Assembly: GCA_002708825.1 (NCBI GenBank)
Contig: PAPF01000018.1
Span: 62,001-126,000 of the forward strand
Origin: Phyllobacteriaceae bacterium
Lineage (GTDB): Bacteria; Pseudomonadota; Alphaproteobacteria; Rhizobiales; Rhizobiaceae
Direction of reading: 5' to 3'
DNA length: 64,000 bases
Part shown: positions 53,895-61,757 of the stretch, in pieces
Layout: every line of letters begins with the position of its first letter
Numbering within the stretch: the first letter of the stretch is position 1
The notes under the pieces: model-generated
Told to the model about the DNA's origin: nothing
The model's input: the letters and a program-made list of their open reading frames with translations, nothing else
The model's database searches: none
Program-made: the position numbers and the translations under genes

Positions 53895-54155
53895 ATGGAA
53901 CGCGAACTGTTCGACCTGATGCCGCAGACCCGCTGGCCCGCGCCCGAGGGGTTCCCGGCCAAGCTGTGCATGGGCGGGGGAAAGACCTACGATCCCTCCA
54001 AGGACAAGGACCGGGAGGGGCTGGACGATGAACTGGACGAGGGCCTGGACGATACCTTTCCGGCCTCCGACCCTGTCTCCGTGTCGCAGACCACGACCAC
54101 CGGCGCGCCCGGCGAATTCAGCAAGAAGGGCGAAAAAGAGGCGGAGGATGACTGA
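53895..54155 (+). CDS. Small acidic protein with DDTFPASDPVS motif
   Basis: 86 residues from ATG 53895 behind AGGAGG. The first part has LMPQTRWPAPEGFPAKL; the second has the acidic run DDELDEGLDDTFPASDPVSVSQ, a motif met in many small rhizobial proteins of unknown function. It is predicted soluble and disordered. The candidate EcfG promoter just upstream suggests induction in general stress. The N-terminus resembles that of the protein encoded at 54259-54441 (RWP-x-P and KL). Confidence 0.82.
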   Translation: MERELFDLMPQTRWPAPEGFPAKLCMGGGKTYDPSKDKDREGLDDELDEGLDDTFPASDPVSVSQTTTTGAPGEFSKKGEKEAEDD

Positions 54156-54181
54156 GAAGCGTCCGATGCTCATTCAAGCAT

Positions 54182-54216
54182 TTGACGATCCTCACCTTTT
54201 GTTAACCATAATTTCA
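54182..54216 (+). promoter_or_regulatory. Candidate promoter with CtrA-like half site
   Basis: TTGACG at 54182-54187 and CATAAT at 54206-54211 could be a promoter with long (18-base) spacing. TTAACCAT at 54202-54209 is a CtrA half-site (TTAA-N7-TTCA overall, imperfect). It lies 48 bases before the 60-residue gene and supports separate transcription of it. Confidence 0.35.
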
Positions 54217-54258
54217 CCACGAACGGACGGTCTCCTTCCCTTGAGGAAGGAGACGTCG

Positions 54259-54441
54259 ATGGACCGGATACAGACAGGGTACATTCCCCCGGACCCCCGG
54301 TGGCCCATGCCGCAATCGCTGCTGGACAAGCTGACGGCGGCGCGGCCCTGCGAACGCGACCTGCCTGCAAGCCCTTGGGCTGGCAACACGCATTCGGGCG
54401 TTCATCGCACGTCTCTCAAGCCCGTCGCGAGAACAGCCTGA
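54259..54441 (+). CDS. Small protein of 60 residues, unknown function
   Basis: Starts at ATG 54259, six bases after GGAAGGAG. The sequence contains YIPPDPRWPMPQSLLDKL, similar in layout to QTRWPAPEGFPAKL of the preceding small protein, then a Cys (PCERDLPASP) and a basic tail. The frame ends exactly where the convergent SDR gene ends (no spacer). I do not recognise a family. The good ribosome site and the shared motif support it as a real gene; the frame is open further upstream, so the start could be earlier. Confidence 0.6.
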   Translation: MDRIQTGYIPPDPRWPMPQSLLDKLTAARPCERDLPASPWAGNTHSGVHRTSLKPVARTA

Positions 54442-55218
54442 TCAGACCGCCGACACGCCACCGTCGATGGTAAGCGTCTGTCCGGTCATGAAGCCGTTGG
54501 CCGGGTCGCAGGCAAACAGTACGGCCTCCATCACCTCGTCGATTTCCCCCAGGCGCCGCATGGGCACGCCCCGCACGATATGGGCGATCCCTTCTTCCAT
54601 GCTCTGCGATGTGTCGCGCAGCCCGCCGAGCACCATGTCGGTGCGCGCGAAGGCCGGGCAAAGCGCGTTCACGCGGATGCCCTTGCGGGCATATTCGGCC
54701 GCCGCCGACCGGGTGAGGCCCACAACGCCATGCTTGGCCGCCGAATAGATCGCCAGTTGCGGCGCGCCGGCCACGCCTGCGAGCGACGACGTGTTGAGGA
54801 TGGCGCAGCCGCGCCCGGTTGCCTTCGCGCGTTCCAGCATGGCCGGAATCTGGTGTTTCATGGCGTAGAAGACACCCATCAGGTCGATGTCCACGATGCG
54901 CCGGGCAAGCGCGCTGTCAATGGCGGGCAGGGGCGTGAAGCCCTGTGCAATGCCGGCATTGTTGAAGGCGATATCCGGACCGCCAAAGCGCTCCTGCGCC
55001 AGGGCGACCAAGCGTGCGCTCGTCTCCTCTTCGCCGATGTCGCCCGCCTCGTAGACATGGCGCGCCGGATCGAGGGCGGCGAAGGCATCGCCCGGATCGG
55101 CGGCGAGATCGGAGAGCACGAGATTGGCGCCTTCCGCGTGGAAGCGCTCGGCGGCCCGCTTTCCGAAGCCGCCCGTCGCGCCGGTCACGATGACCGTCAG
55201 TCCCTCAAACCGACCCAT
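54442..55218 (-). CDS. SDR family oxidoreductase
   Basis: 258 residues from ATG 55218 (ATG 55227 overlaps the upstream stop as ATGA and is an alternative adding three residues). Classical SDR: TGATGGFG cofactor loop, NNAG, active-site Ser in LNTSS, YSAAK catalytic Tyr-Lys, and the C-terminal TGQTLTIDGG. An acidic residue after the second strand (LSDLA) suggests NAD. It would oxidise a hydroxyl of an acyl-CoA or related alcohol. It is the last gene of the leftward catabolic operon. Confidence 0.9.
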   Translation of the reverse strand: MGRFEGLTVIVTGATGGFGKRAAERFHAEGANLVLSDLAADPGDAFAALDPARHVYEAGDIGEEETSARLVALAQERFGGPDIAFNNAGIAQGFTPLPAIDSALARRIVDIDLMGVFYAMKHQIPAMLERAKATGRGCAILNTSSLAGVAGAPQLAIYSAAKHGVVGLTRSAAAEYARKGIRVNALCPAFARTDMVLGGLRDTSQSMEEGIAHIVRGVPMRRLGEIDEVMEAVLFACDPANGFMTGQTLTIDGGVSAV

Positions 55219-55223
55219 GGTCC

Positions 55224-56264
55224 TCATCCTTCCCTGTGAATGCCCGCCACGGCGAGCCGCGCCAGAAGCGGCACGGCCTGGCCATAGAGTTTCGCCTTTT
55301 CCGGATTGGAGGCATTGCCGTCCAGCGAACGCTTGTAGACGCCCTGCAGGATCGCGCCGAGGCGGAAGAAGGAGAAGGCGATGTAGAAGCCCCAGTCCGG
55401 AATGCCCGAGAGGCCGCGCCGCCGGCAGTAGCTTGCGACATATTCCTCCTCGGTCGGCAGGCCGATGGCATGGCGGTCGATGCCGCCCAGACCCTTGAAG
55501 CCGGAATCGTGCGGCAGACGCCACTGCATGCACTGGTAAGCGAGATCGGCGAAAGGATGGCCCAAGGTCGACAGTTCCCAGTCGAGCAGGGCGATGACGT
55601 CCGGCCGGTCCTTGGCGAACATCATGTTGTCGAGCCGGTAGTCGCCGTGGACAAGGCTGACGGTGCCGTCATCGGGCGGCGTGTTGGCTTCCAGCCAGGC
55701 GATCAGCCCGTCCATGTCGGCAAGGGTTTCGGTCTCGGATGCGCGGTACTGCTTGGTCCAGCGGGAAAGCTGGCGCTCGAAATAGGAGCCGGGCCTGCCG
55801 AAATCCGACAGGCCGACAGCCTCCACATCGACCGAATGAAGGGCCGCCAGCGTGCGGTTCATGGCATCGTATATGCCGGCGCGCTCCTCGTTGGAGGGCA
55901 GTTCGGCGAGCGCGGGGTCCCAGAAGATGCGCCCGTCAAGGAATTCCATGACGTAGAACATGCGGCCGATCGGGCTCTCCCCGCCTTCGCCGGACAGGGC
56001 GAAGACGCGCGGGACGGGCACGTCCGTTCCGGCCAGCGCAGCCATGACACGGAATTCACGGTCCACCTGGTGGGCCGATTTCAGCAGTTCGCCGGGCGGC
56101 TTGGCGCGCAGCACGTAGCTGCCGCTGGCCGCATCGACACGGTAGGTGGGGTTGGACTGGCCGGCGGAAAACTTGGTGACCGAGCGCAGACCCGAGAAAC
56201 CCTCGACATGGGCTTCCAGCCACGGGCCGAGACGGGTGTCGTCAATGGCGTTGGGGTCGCTCAT
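55224..56264 (-). CDS. Phosphotransferase family protein (APH fold, ACAD10/11-type kinase)
   Basis: 346 residues from ATG 56264 (ATGA overlap with the MaoC gene). Aminoglycoside-phosphotransferase-like kinase: GQSNPTYRV nucleotide loop, the lysine in YVLRAKPPGELL, HGDYRLDNMMF catalytic loop and LLDWELSTLGHP metal-binding Asp. The FSAGQSNPTY and KPPGELLKSAHQVDREF sequence is characteristic of the kinase domain of mammalian ACAD10/ACAD11 and of bacterial kinases next to acyl-CoA dehydrogenases, which phosphorylate 4-hydroxyacyl-CoA. It is not expected to be a drug-resistance gene. Confidence 0.9.
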   Translation of the reverse strand: MSDPNAIDDTRLGPWLEAHVEGFSGLRSVTKFSAGQSNPTYRVDAASGSYVLRAKPPGELLKSAHQVDREFRVMAALAGTDVPVPRVFALSGEGGESPIGRMFYVMEFLDGRIFWDPALAELPSNEERAGIYDAMNRTLAALHSVDVEAVGLSDFGRPGSYFERQLSRWTKQYRASETETLADMDGLIAWLEANTPPDDGTVSLVHGDYRLDNMMFAKDRPDVIALLDWELSTLGHPFADLAYQCMQWRLPHDSGFKGLGGIDRHAIGLPTEEEYVASYCRRRGLSGIPDWGFYIAFSFFRLGAILQGVYKRSLDGNASNPEKAKLYGQAVPLLARLAVAGIHREG

Positions 56265-56764
56265 GCGTTGACCACTCCCTCTTCCATGATGGCGATGGTC
56301 TTCCATTCCGCCGTCAGGGCCGGTTTGACGACGCCCTCGATCTCGACGGTGACGCCGTAGGTCATCTCGACATAGCCGGAGGGCCGGATCTTCAGGTGGT
56401 CGAGGGTGAAGCGGCCGCGTATGCGCTTGCCGGAGGGCACCGGGTTGACGAAGCGCACCTTCTCGAAGCCGAAATTGACGCCCAATTTCCTCCCCTCCAG
56501 GCGGGCGAGCGCCTGGTAGGCGAAGACGGAGAGCATGGACAGTGTAAGGAACCCGTGGGCGATGGTGCCGCCGAACGGTGTTTCGGCGGCGCGTTCCGGA
56601 TCGACATGGATGAAATTGTGATCCTTCGTCACGTCGGCGAAGGCGTCGATCATGCCTTGTGTGATCTCGTGCCAGGGCGATATGCCGATTTCCTTGCCGA
56701 TGGCGCCGCGCAGGTCATCAAGCGTGGCCGGCGGCCTGCCGCTCTGGTCCGTCTGGTCATTCAT
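56261..56764 (-). CDS. MaoC family (R)-hydratase
   Basis: 167 residues. The hotdog-fold hydratase-2 motif is DHNFIHVDPERA (catalytic Asp and His four residues apart, near 48-53), followed by GGTIAHGFLTLSML. It hydrates or dehydrates an acyl-CoA of (R) configuration. It overlaps the APH kinase gene by four bases and follows the SDR gene by 16 bases. Confidence 0.93.
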   Translation of the reverse strand: MNDQTDQSGRPPATLDDLRGAIGKEIGISPWHEITQGMIDAFADVTKDHNFIHVDPERAAETPFGGTIAHGFLTLSMLSVFAYQALARLEGRKLGVNFGFEKVRFVNPVPSGKRIRGRFTLDHLKIRPSGYVEMTYGVTVEIEGVVKPALTAEWKTIAIMEEGVVNA

Positions 56765-56780
56765 GCCGGTGTTCCTTCGC

Positions 56781-57596
56781 TCAATCCTTGAAGAGGCTCA
56801 TGCCGTGCTGGACGGACTGTCCCCCGTCAAGGGGAAGGATGCAACCGGTGACATAGGCCCCGGCCTTCGAGCACAGGAAAAGCGTTGCGCCGGCGATGTC
56901 GGAAGGCGCGCCGATGCGCCCGAGCGGCACCCGCGCGCCGATGCGTTTGGCATTCTCGTCGCCGGCCGTGGCGAAGGCCGTCATCTTCGACTGGAAGGGA
57001 CCGGGGGCAAAGGCATTCACGGTGATGCGCCGTTCGGCGAACTCGATGGCGAGCGTCCGGGTGAGATGGTGCACAGCGGCTTTCGAGGCGGTGTAGGAAT
57101 AGGCGCCGTCGGCGATCGGCTGGGTGCCCATGACCGACCCGAGATTGATGATGCGGGCCGGGTCCTCGTCGCTGGCCGCTGCATCCAGTAGGCCGGTCAG
57201 TTGCCGCGTGAGATGGAACAGGCCGGTCACGTTGACATCCATGACGCGGGCCCATGCCTTGTAGGGAAAGGTCTCATAGGGCTCGCCCCAGGACAGGCCG
57301 GCATTGTTGACGAGGATGTCGAGCCGGTCCGTCCGTGCCTTCACCTCCGCTGCCAGGGCATCCACACCCTCCTCGGTGCCGACATCGCCGCCGAAGCCTT
57401 CCACCGTGCCCGGCAGGCCGAGCGCGTTGATCTCGCCGGCGGTTTCAGCGCAGGCCCCGGCCTTGCGCGACGCGATGAGGACGCGGGCGCCGCCCATGGC
57501 CAGACCCGTTGCGCACATGCGGCCGATGCCCGTGGCGCCGCCCGTGACGAGCGCAACCTTCCCCTTGACAGAAAACAGTTCTTCCAGTCCGCTCAC
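56781..57596 (-). CDS. SDR family oxidoreductase (RhlG/FabG-like)
   Basis: 271 residues from GTG 57596 behind GGGAGG. Motifs: TGGATGIGR, ASRK after the second strand (the Arg favours NADP), NNAG, and YTASK. The C-terminal TGCILPLDGGQSVQHGMSLF is family-typical. It likely reduces or oxidises a 3-oxo/3-hydroxyacyl-CoA. It is the first gene of the leftward arm, divergent from the TetR gene across a region with a 20-base operator. Confidence 0.9.
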   Translation of the reverse strand: MSGLEELFSVKGKVALVTGGATGIGRMCATGLAMGGARVLIASRKAGACAETAGEINALGLPGTVEGFGGDVGTEEGVDALAAEVKARTDRLDILVNNAGLSWGEPYETFPYKAWARVMDVNVTGLFHLTRQLTGLLDAAASDEDPARIINLGSVMGTQPIADGAYSYTASKAAVHHLTRTLAIEFAERRITVNAFAPGPFQSKMTAFATAGDENAKRIGARVPLGRIGAPSDIAGATLFLCSKAGAYVTGCILPLDGGQSVQHGMSLFKD

Positions 57597-57668
57597 GACG
57601 GCCTCCCTTCTCGGTTTCTTTCCCTTGCGTGATCCCCCTGCCGTTCTTTCCGGAAGGATCACGTTGAC

Positions 57669-57688
57669 AACATACTCAGTAGTATGTT
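57669..57688. promoter_or_regulatory. TetR-type operator overlapping promoter
   Basis: AACATACT, four bases, AGTATGTT: a perfect 8+8 inverted repeat (20 bases). It starts at the last base of TTGACA (57664-57669), a consensus -35 element facing the tetR gene, so binding would block it. It lies centrally in the 163-base gap between the two catabolic arms and probably controls both. Confidence 0.75.
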
Positions 57689-57759
57689 CATATTTTCCCC
57701 AGCCGTAAAGAGCCTTGCAGAAAAGGCCCACGGCCGGGAGAAGGGCTGGGAGGAGCCGG

Positions 57760-58410
57760 TTGGACACAGTGCCGGACATTGTCGCGTTGAACGAGCATGA
57801 GCCGCGATTCGAGATTCTCGAAGCGGCGGCCGCCTGTTTCGAGGCGCGCGGGTTTGCCTCCACCTCCATCGACGACGTGGCGCGCCGGCTTGGGTCCACG
57901 AAGGGCCGCATCTATCATCATTTCTCTTCGAAGACGGATCTCTTCACAGCCGTCTACAGGCACGGCATGGAAATGCTGCATGTGCATCTTCAGCCTCTTG
58001 CCGAACGCGAAATGGAACCGCTGGCGAAGCTGAAGCTGCTGGCCACCGAACATGTGCGCATGATGCTGGCAACGCGCGCCTTCCAGCGCGTGGTCTGGGA
58101 AGGCGTGGAACTGCACCTGCGCGGGGCCACGACGCCGGAGCAGCGCGAGGCCTTCGATGCGCTGATCGCCACGCGGGAGCGCTATTCGGCCTATTTCCGG
58201 CAGGCCGAGGAGGCGGCGAAGGCGGCCGGCCTGCTGGACTACGAGAATCTCTCGATCGCGAACCAGGTCATGTTCATGACGCTGAACTCGCCGATCTTCT
58301 GGTACAAGCCGCGCCCCGGGGAAACGGACGCGGACCGCGAGGCGCTGGTGCGCCAGATCGTCACTTACGCGCTGAGGGGCCTTGGCGCACGCAAGGAGCT
58401 GATAGAATGA
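57760..58410 (+). CDS. TetR family transcriptional regulator
   Basis: 216 residues from TTG 57760, four bases after GGGAGGAG; an earlier TTG at 57715 is less likely. The helix-turn-helix reads RFEILEAAAACFEARGFASTSIDDVARRLGSTKGRIYHHFSSKTDLF. The ligand domain is of the FadR/PsrA-like size, so an acyl-CoA ligand fits the neighbours. It is autoregulated, by inference, through the palindrome at 57669-57688. The stop overlaps the start of the acyl-CoA dehydrogenase gene (ATGA). Confidence 0.93.
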   Translation: MDTVPDIVALNEHEPRFEILEAAAACFEARGFASTSIDDVARRLGSTKGRIYHHFSSKTDLFTAVYRHGMEMLHVHLQPLAEREMEPLAKLKLLATEHVRMMLATRAFQRVVWEGVELHLRGATTPEQREAFDALIATRERYSAYFRQAEEAAKAAGLLDYENLSIANQVMFMTLNSPIFWYKPRPGETDADREALVRQIVTYALRGLGARKELIE

Positions 58411-59645
58411 CCGACATGAACCTTGGCATGAGCGAACGGGTGAAGCCGCTTCACGCGGCCGTGCGCCAGATGGTGCAGGAAGAGATCCTGCCGCTGGAAG
58501 AGGAATATCTTGCCGAGGTGGCCAAGGGCGACCGCTGGGAATACACGCCGCGCCAGACCGAGATCCTGGAGGGCCTCAAGGCGAAGGCGAAGGAGCGCGG
58601 CCTCTGGAACTTCTGGCTGACCGATTCGGAGCGGGGCTATGGCCTGACCACGGTGGAATATGCCTACCTGGCCGAGGAGATGGGGAAGGCTCATCTCGGT
58701 GGCGAGGTATTCAACTGCTCGGCGCCCGACACGGGCAACATGGAGGTGTTCGAGCGGTACGGAACCCAGGCGCAGAAGGACGAGTGGCTGGCGCCCCTGC
58801 TGGAGGGCAGGATCCGTTCGGCCTTCCTGATGACCGAGCCGGACGTCGCGTCCTCGGATGCCACCAACATTTCCATGTCCTGCGTGCGCGATGGCGACGA
58901 ATATGTCCTCAACGGGGAAAAGTGGTGGTCGTCGGGCGCGGGCGATCCGCGCTGCAAGATCTACATCACCATGGTCAAGACCGGTGGCGAGGACGACCCG
59001 AAGCACCGGCGCCATTCCATGGTTCTGGTGCCGGCGGGAACGCCGGGCGTCACGATCCTGCGCGCCATGGAAGTCTATGGCGAGGATGATGCGCCGCACG
59101 GTCACATGCATATCCGCTTCGAGAACGTGCGTGTGCCGGTGTCCAACCTCGTCAAGGAGGAAGGGGCGGGCTTCGAGATTGCCCAGGGCCGGCTCGGGCC
59201 GGGCCGCATCCACCATTGCATGCGTGCCATCGGCCAGGCGGAGAAGGCGCTGGAACTGATGTGCACGCGGGCGCTGCGCCGCGAGGCCTTCGGCAAGCCG
59301 ATCGCGCATCTGGGCCAGAACTACGATATCATTGCCGAAGCGCGCATGGAGATCGAGCAGGCGCGGCTGCTCTGCCTGAAGGCGGCGTGGATGATGGACC
59401 AGGGCGACCCGCGCGCGGCGGCGCCGTGGATCAGCCAGATCAAGGTCGTGGCGCCGCGCATGGCGCTGAAGGTCACGGACGAGGCGGTGCAGATGTTCGG
59501 CGCCCAGGGCATCAGCCAGGACGCGCCGCTGTCGCGGATGTGGACGCATCTGCGCACCTTGCGTTTCGCGGACGGTCCGGATGCGGTGCACCGTCGCCAG
59601 ATCGCGCGCCAGGAACTACGCAAGTACACCCAGGAAAAGGTTTGA
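58407..59645 (+). CDS. Acyl-CoA dehydrogenase, ACAD10/11-like
   Basis: 412 residues. ACAD landmarks: SAFLMTEPDVASSD, YVLNGEKWWSSGAGDPRCKI and the C-terminal DEAVQMFGAQGISQDAPLSRMW. The GRLGPGRIHHCMRAIG and MEVYGEDDAPHGHMHI stretches are typical of the dehydrogenase domain of ACAD10/ACAD11 and of LvaC-like enzymes rather than of short-chain ACADs. The partner kinase is encoded divergently at 55224-56264, reproducing as two proteins what mammals have in one chain. Likely substrates are 4-hydroxyacyl-CoAs after phosphorylation. Confidence 0.92.
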   Translation: MTDMNLGMSERVKPLHAAVRQMVQEEILPLEEEYLAEVAKGDRWEYTPRQTEILEGLKAKAKERGLWNFWLTDSERGYGLTTVEYAYLAEEMGKAHLGGEVFNCSAPDTGNMEVFERYGTQAQKDEWLAPLLEGRIRSAFLMTEPDVASSDATNISMSCVRDGDEYVLNGEKWWSSGAGDPRCKIYITMVKTGGEDDPKHRRHSMVLVPAGTPGVTILRAMEVYGEDDAPHGHMHIRFENVRVPVSNLVKEEGAGFEIAQGRLGPGRIHHCMRAIGQAEKALELMCTRALRREAFGKPIAHLGQNYDIIAEARMEIEQARLLCLKAAWMMDQGDPRAAAPWISQIKVVAPRMALKVTDEAVQMFGAQGISQDAPLSRMWTHLRTLRFADGPDAVHRRQIARQELRKYTQEKV

Positions 59646-59651
59646 TCCGGC

Positions 59652-60620
59652 ATGAAGGCAATCATCGCGAACGACTTCCAGCCGCTCGACAAGCTCGTCT
59701 ATGGCGACTGGCCCGAACCGGAGGCCGGAAAGGGGCAGATCATCATCGAGGCCGAGGCCATCGGCGTCAATTTCCCCGACGGCCTGCTGGTGCAGGGTCT
59801 CTACCAGTTGCGGCCGGAGACACCTTTCGTGCCCGGCATGGAGACGGCGGGGAAGGTGGTGGCCGTGGGCGAGGGCGTTGACGGCTTCGCCGTCGGCGAC
59901 CGGGCGGCCGCCATGATGCCGTTCGGGGGCTATGCCGAACGCGTGGCTGTTCCTGCGGCAACGGCGATGAAGCTGCCGGAGGGCATGCCGGCCGATCACG
60001 CCTGTGCGCTGCTCGTCGGGTTCTCCACGTCGCATTACGCGCTGAAACAGCGGGCGAACCTCAAGGCCGGCGAGACGCTGTGCGTGCTCGGCGCGGCAGG
60101 GCTGACGGGACTGGCCGCCATCCAGATCGGCAAGGCCATGGGCGCCCGCGTCATCGCGGTTGCTTCAAGCGAGGAGAAGCAGGCGCTCGCCAAGGCCAAT
60201 GGCGCCGACGAGGTGCTGGGTTATGAAAACCTCAAGGATGAACTTAAGCGCGTGACGGGCGGCAAGGGCGTGGACGTGGCGTTCGATCCCGTCGGCGGCG
60301 ACGCCTTCGACACGCTGTCGCGTTCCATGGGCTGGGGCGGCCGGCTGCTGGTCATCGGCTTCGCCTCGGGCACCATCCCGAAGCTGCCGGTCAACCTGAC
60401 GCTGGTGAAGGGCTATTCGGTCGTCGGCGTGTTCTGGGGCGATTTCACGCGGCGCGAGCCGGAGGTCTATGCCGATAACATGCGGGAGCTGATCGGGCTC
60501 TACATGGAAGGCAAGGTCAAGCCGGTCGTGGACGGAACATACAAACTGGCCGACGCGGCCTCGGTGCTGGAGCGCGTGCTCGGGCGCGGGGCGACCGGCA
60601 AGATCGTGCTGACACCGTGA
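59652..60620 (+). CDS. NADPH:quinone oxidoreductase family protein (MDR superfamily)
   Basis: 322 residues, starting 6 bases after the dehydrogenase gene. MDR fold with IGVNFPDGLLVQGLYQ, PGMETAGKVVAVGEGV and the nucleotide motif LGAAGLTGLAAIQIGKAMGARVIAVAS. The zinc ligands of alcohol dehydrogenases are missing, as in quinone oxidoreductase and enoyl reductases. It may reduce an enoyl-CoA or quinone-like product. Second gene of the rightward arm. Confidence 0.9.
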   Translation: MKAIIANDFQPLDKLVYGDWPEPEAGKGQIIIEAEAIGVNFPDGLLVQGLYQLRPETPFVPGMETAGKVVAVGEGVDGFAVGDRAAAMMPFGGYAERVAVPAATAMKLPEGMPADHACALLVGFSTSHYALKQRANLKAGETLCVLGAAGLTGLAAIQIGKAMGARVIAVASSEEKQALAKANGADEVLGYENLKDELKRVTGGKGVDVAFDPVGGDAFDTLSRSMGWGGRLLVIGFASGTIPKLPVNLTLVKGYSVVGVFWGDFTRREPEVYADNMRELIGLYMEGKVKPVVDGTYKLADAASVLERVLGRGATGKIVLTP

Positions 60621-60627
60621 GGCGGCC

Positions 60628-61659
60628 ATGAGCAAGACGATGCAGGCCCTGATCCAATCGAACGACGGCTTCACGGACCAGCCGTCGCCCATGCAACTGG
60701 AGAGCCTCGACCCCTATGTCGAACTGGCCGAGACGGAAGTGCCGGAGCCGGGCGAGGGGCAGGTGCTGATCAAGGTCACGCTGGCCTCGGTCAATCCCGC
60801 CGACGTCATGTTCATCAAGGGCATGTACGGCCAGCGGCGCGTGAAGGGGAAACCGGCGGGCTTTGAAGGCGTTGGCGAAGTGGTCGCTTCTGGCGGCGGT
60901 GCTTTCGCCGACAGCCTGAAGGGCCGGCGCGTGGCCTTCATCGCCACGCAATCGGGAAGCTGGGCGGACTATGCGCTGACCGATGCTTCCGTCTGCATCC
61001 CGTTGCGCGACGACATCCGCGATGCCGACGGCGCGGCCATGATCGTCAATCCGCTGACCGCCCACGCGATGTTCGGCATCGTGAAGGAGGAAGGCGAGAA
61101 GGCCTTCATCATGAGCGCGGCGGCAAGCCAGCTGTGCAAGCTCATCGCGCGCATGGCGGCCGACGAGGGATACCGGCCGATTGCGCTGGTGCGCCGCGAC
61201 GACCAGATCGATCTCCTGAAAAGCCATGGCGCGGCGCATGTGCTCAATGTCACGGCGCCGGATTTCGCCGCGCGGCTGGCTGCTGTCCTGAAGGAGGAAA
61301 AGCCGCGCATCTTCCTGGACGCGGTGACCGGGCCGCTGGCCGGCCAGGTCTTTGCCGCCATGGGGCGGGGCGCGCGCTGGATCGTCTATGGCCGGCTGGA
61401 AGGCGCGGATACGGTCATCCCGGAACCGGGGCAACTCATCTTCATGGACAAGCGGATCGAGGGGTTCTGGCTGACCCAATGGAAACGGCGTGCCTCGCCG
61501 GAAGAGAACATGGCCGCCGCCCAGGCCGTGCAGGCGCGCTTTGCATCGGGTGAATGGAAAACGGACGTCACAGCCGTGATTCCACTGAGCGAAGCCCATT
61601 CACGATTGGCCGGCGAATTGGCAAAACCAAACGGAAAGGTATTCCTGATGCCCGGATAA
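60628..61659 (+). CDS. Zinc-free MDR oxidoreductase (quinone/enoyl reductase-like)
   Basis: 343 residues, 7 bases after the first MDR gene. VTLASVNPADVMFIKGMYGQ and KPAGFEGVGEVVASG mark the N-terminal catalytic domain; the nucleotide-binding region is atypical (FIMSAAASQLCKLIARMAADEGYRPIALVRR) in lacking the usual GxGxxG pattern. It is distinct from its neighbour, not a recent duplicate. Role unknown, probably the same catabolic route. Confidence 0.88.
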   Translation: MSKTMQALIQSNDGFTDQPSPMQLESLDPYVELAETEVPEPGEGQVLIKVTLASVNPADVMFIKGMYGQRRVKGKPAGFEGVGEVVASGGGAFADSLKGRRVAFIATQSGSWADYALTDASVCIPLRDDIRDADGAAMIVNPLTAHAMFGIVKEEGEKAFIMSAAASQLCKLIARMAADEGYRPIALVRRDDQIDLLKSHGAAHVLNVTAPDFAARLAAVLKEEKPRIFLDAVTGPLAGQVFAAMGRGARWIVYGRLEGADTVIPEPGQLIFMDKRIEGFWLTQWKRRASPEENMAAAQAVQARFASGEWKTDVTAVIPLSEAHSRLAGELAKPNGKVFLMPG

Positions 61660-61673
61660 GGTGGCCTGAATCC

Positions 61674-61696
61674 GCTTTGCCAAGGAGGGGCAAAGC
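61674..61696 (+). promoter_or_regulatory. Hairpin with AAGGAGG loop upstream of Liv transporter genes
   Basis: GCTTTGCC at 61674-61681 and GGCAAAGC at 61689-61696 form a perfect eight-pair stem whose seven-base loop is AAGGAGG, a full Shine-Dalgarno sequence. No start codon follows at usable distance. No U tract. It may be a leader or processing hairpin between the oxidoreductase and transporter genes. Confidence 0.4.
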
Positions 61697-61757
61697 TGAT
61701 TAACTTGCTGAAACACTACGGCACAAGACCGTATCGCGACAATGGGAGGAAACTGTC

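Noticed and set aside
55224-56264. APH kinase as an aminoglycoside resistance gene
   Set aside because: The sequence is of the ACAD-associated kinase type and lies inside an acyl-CoA catabolic operon.
57597-57911. 105-residue upstream extension of the SDR frame
   Set aside because: It crosses the divergent promoter, the operator and the TetR start; GTG 57596 with GGGAGG gives the family-typical N-terminus.
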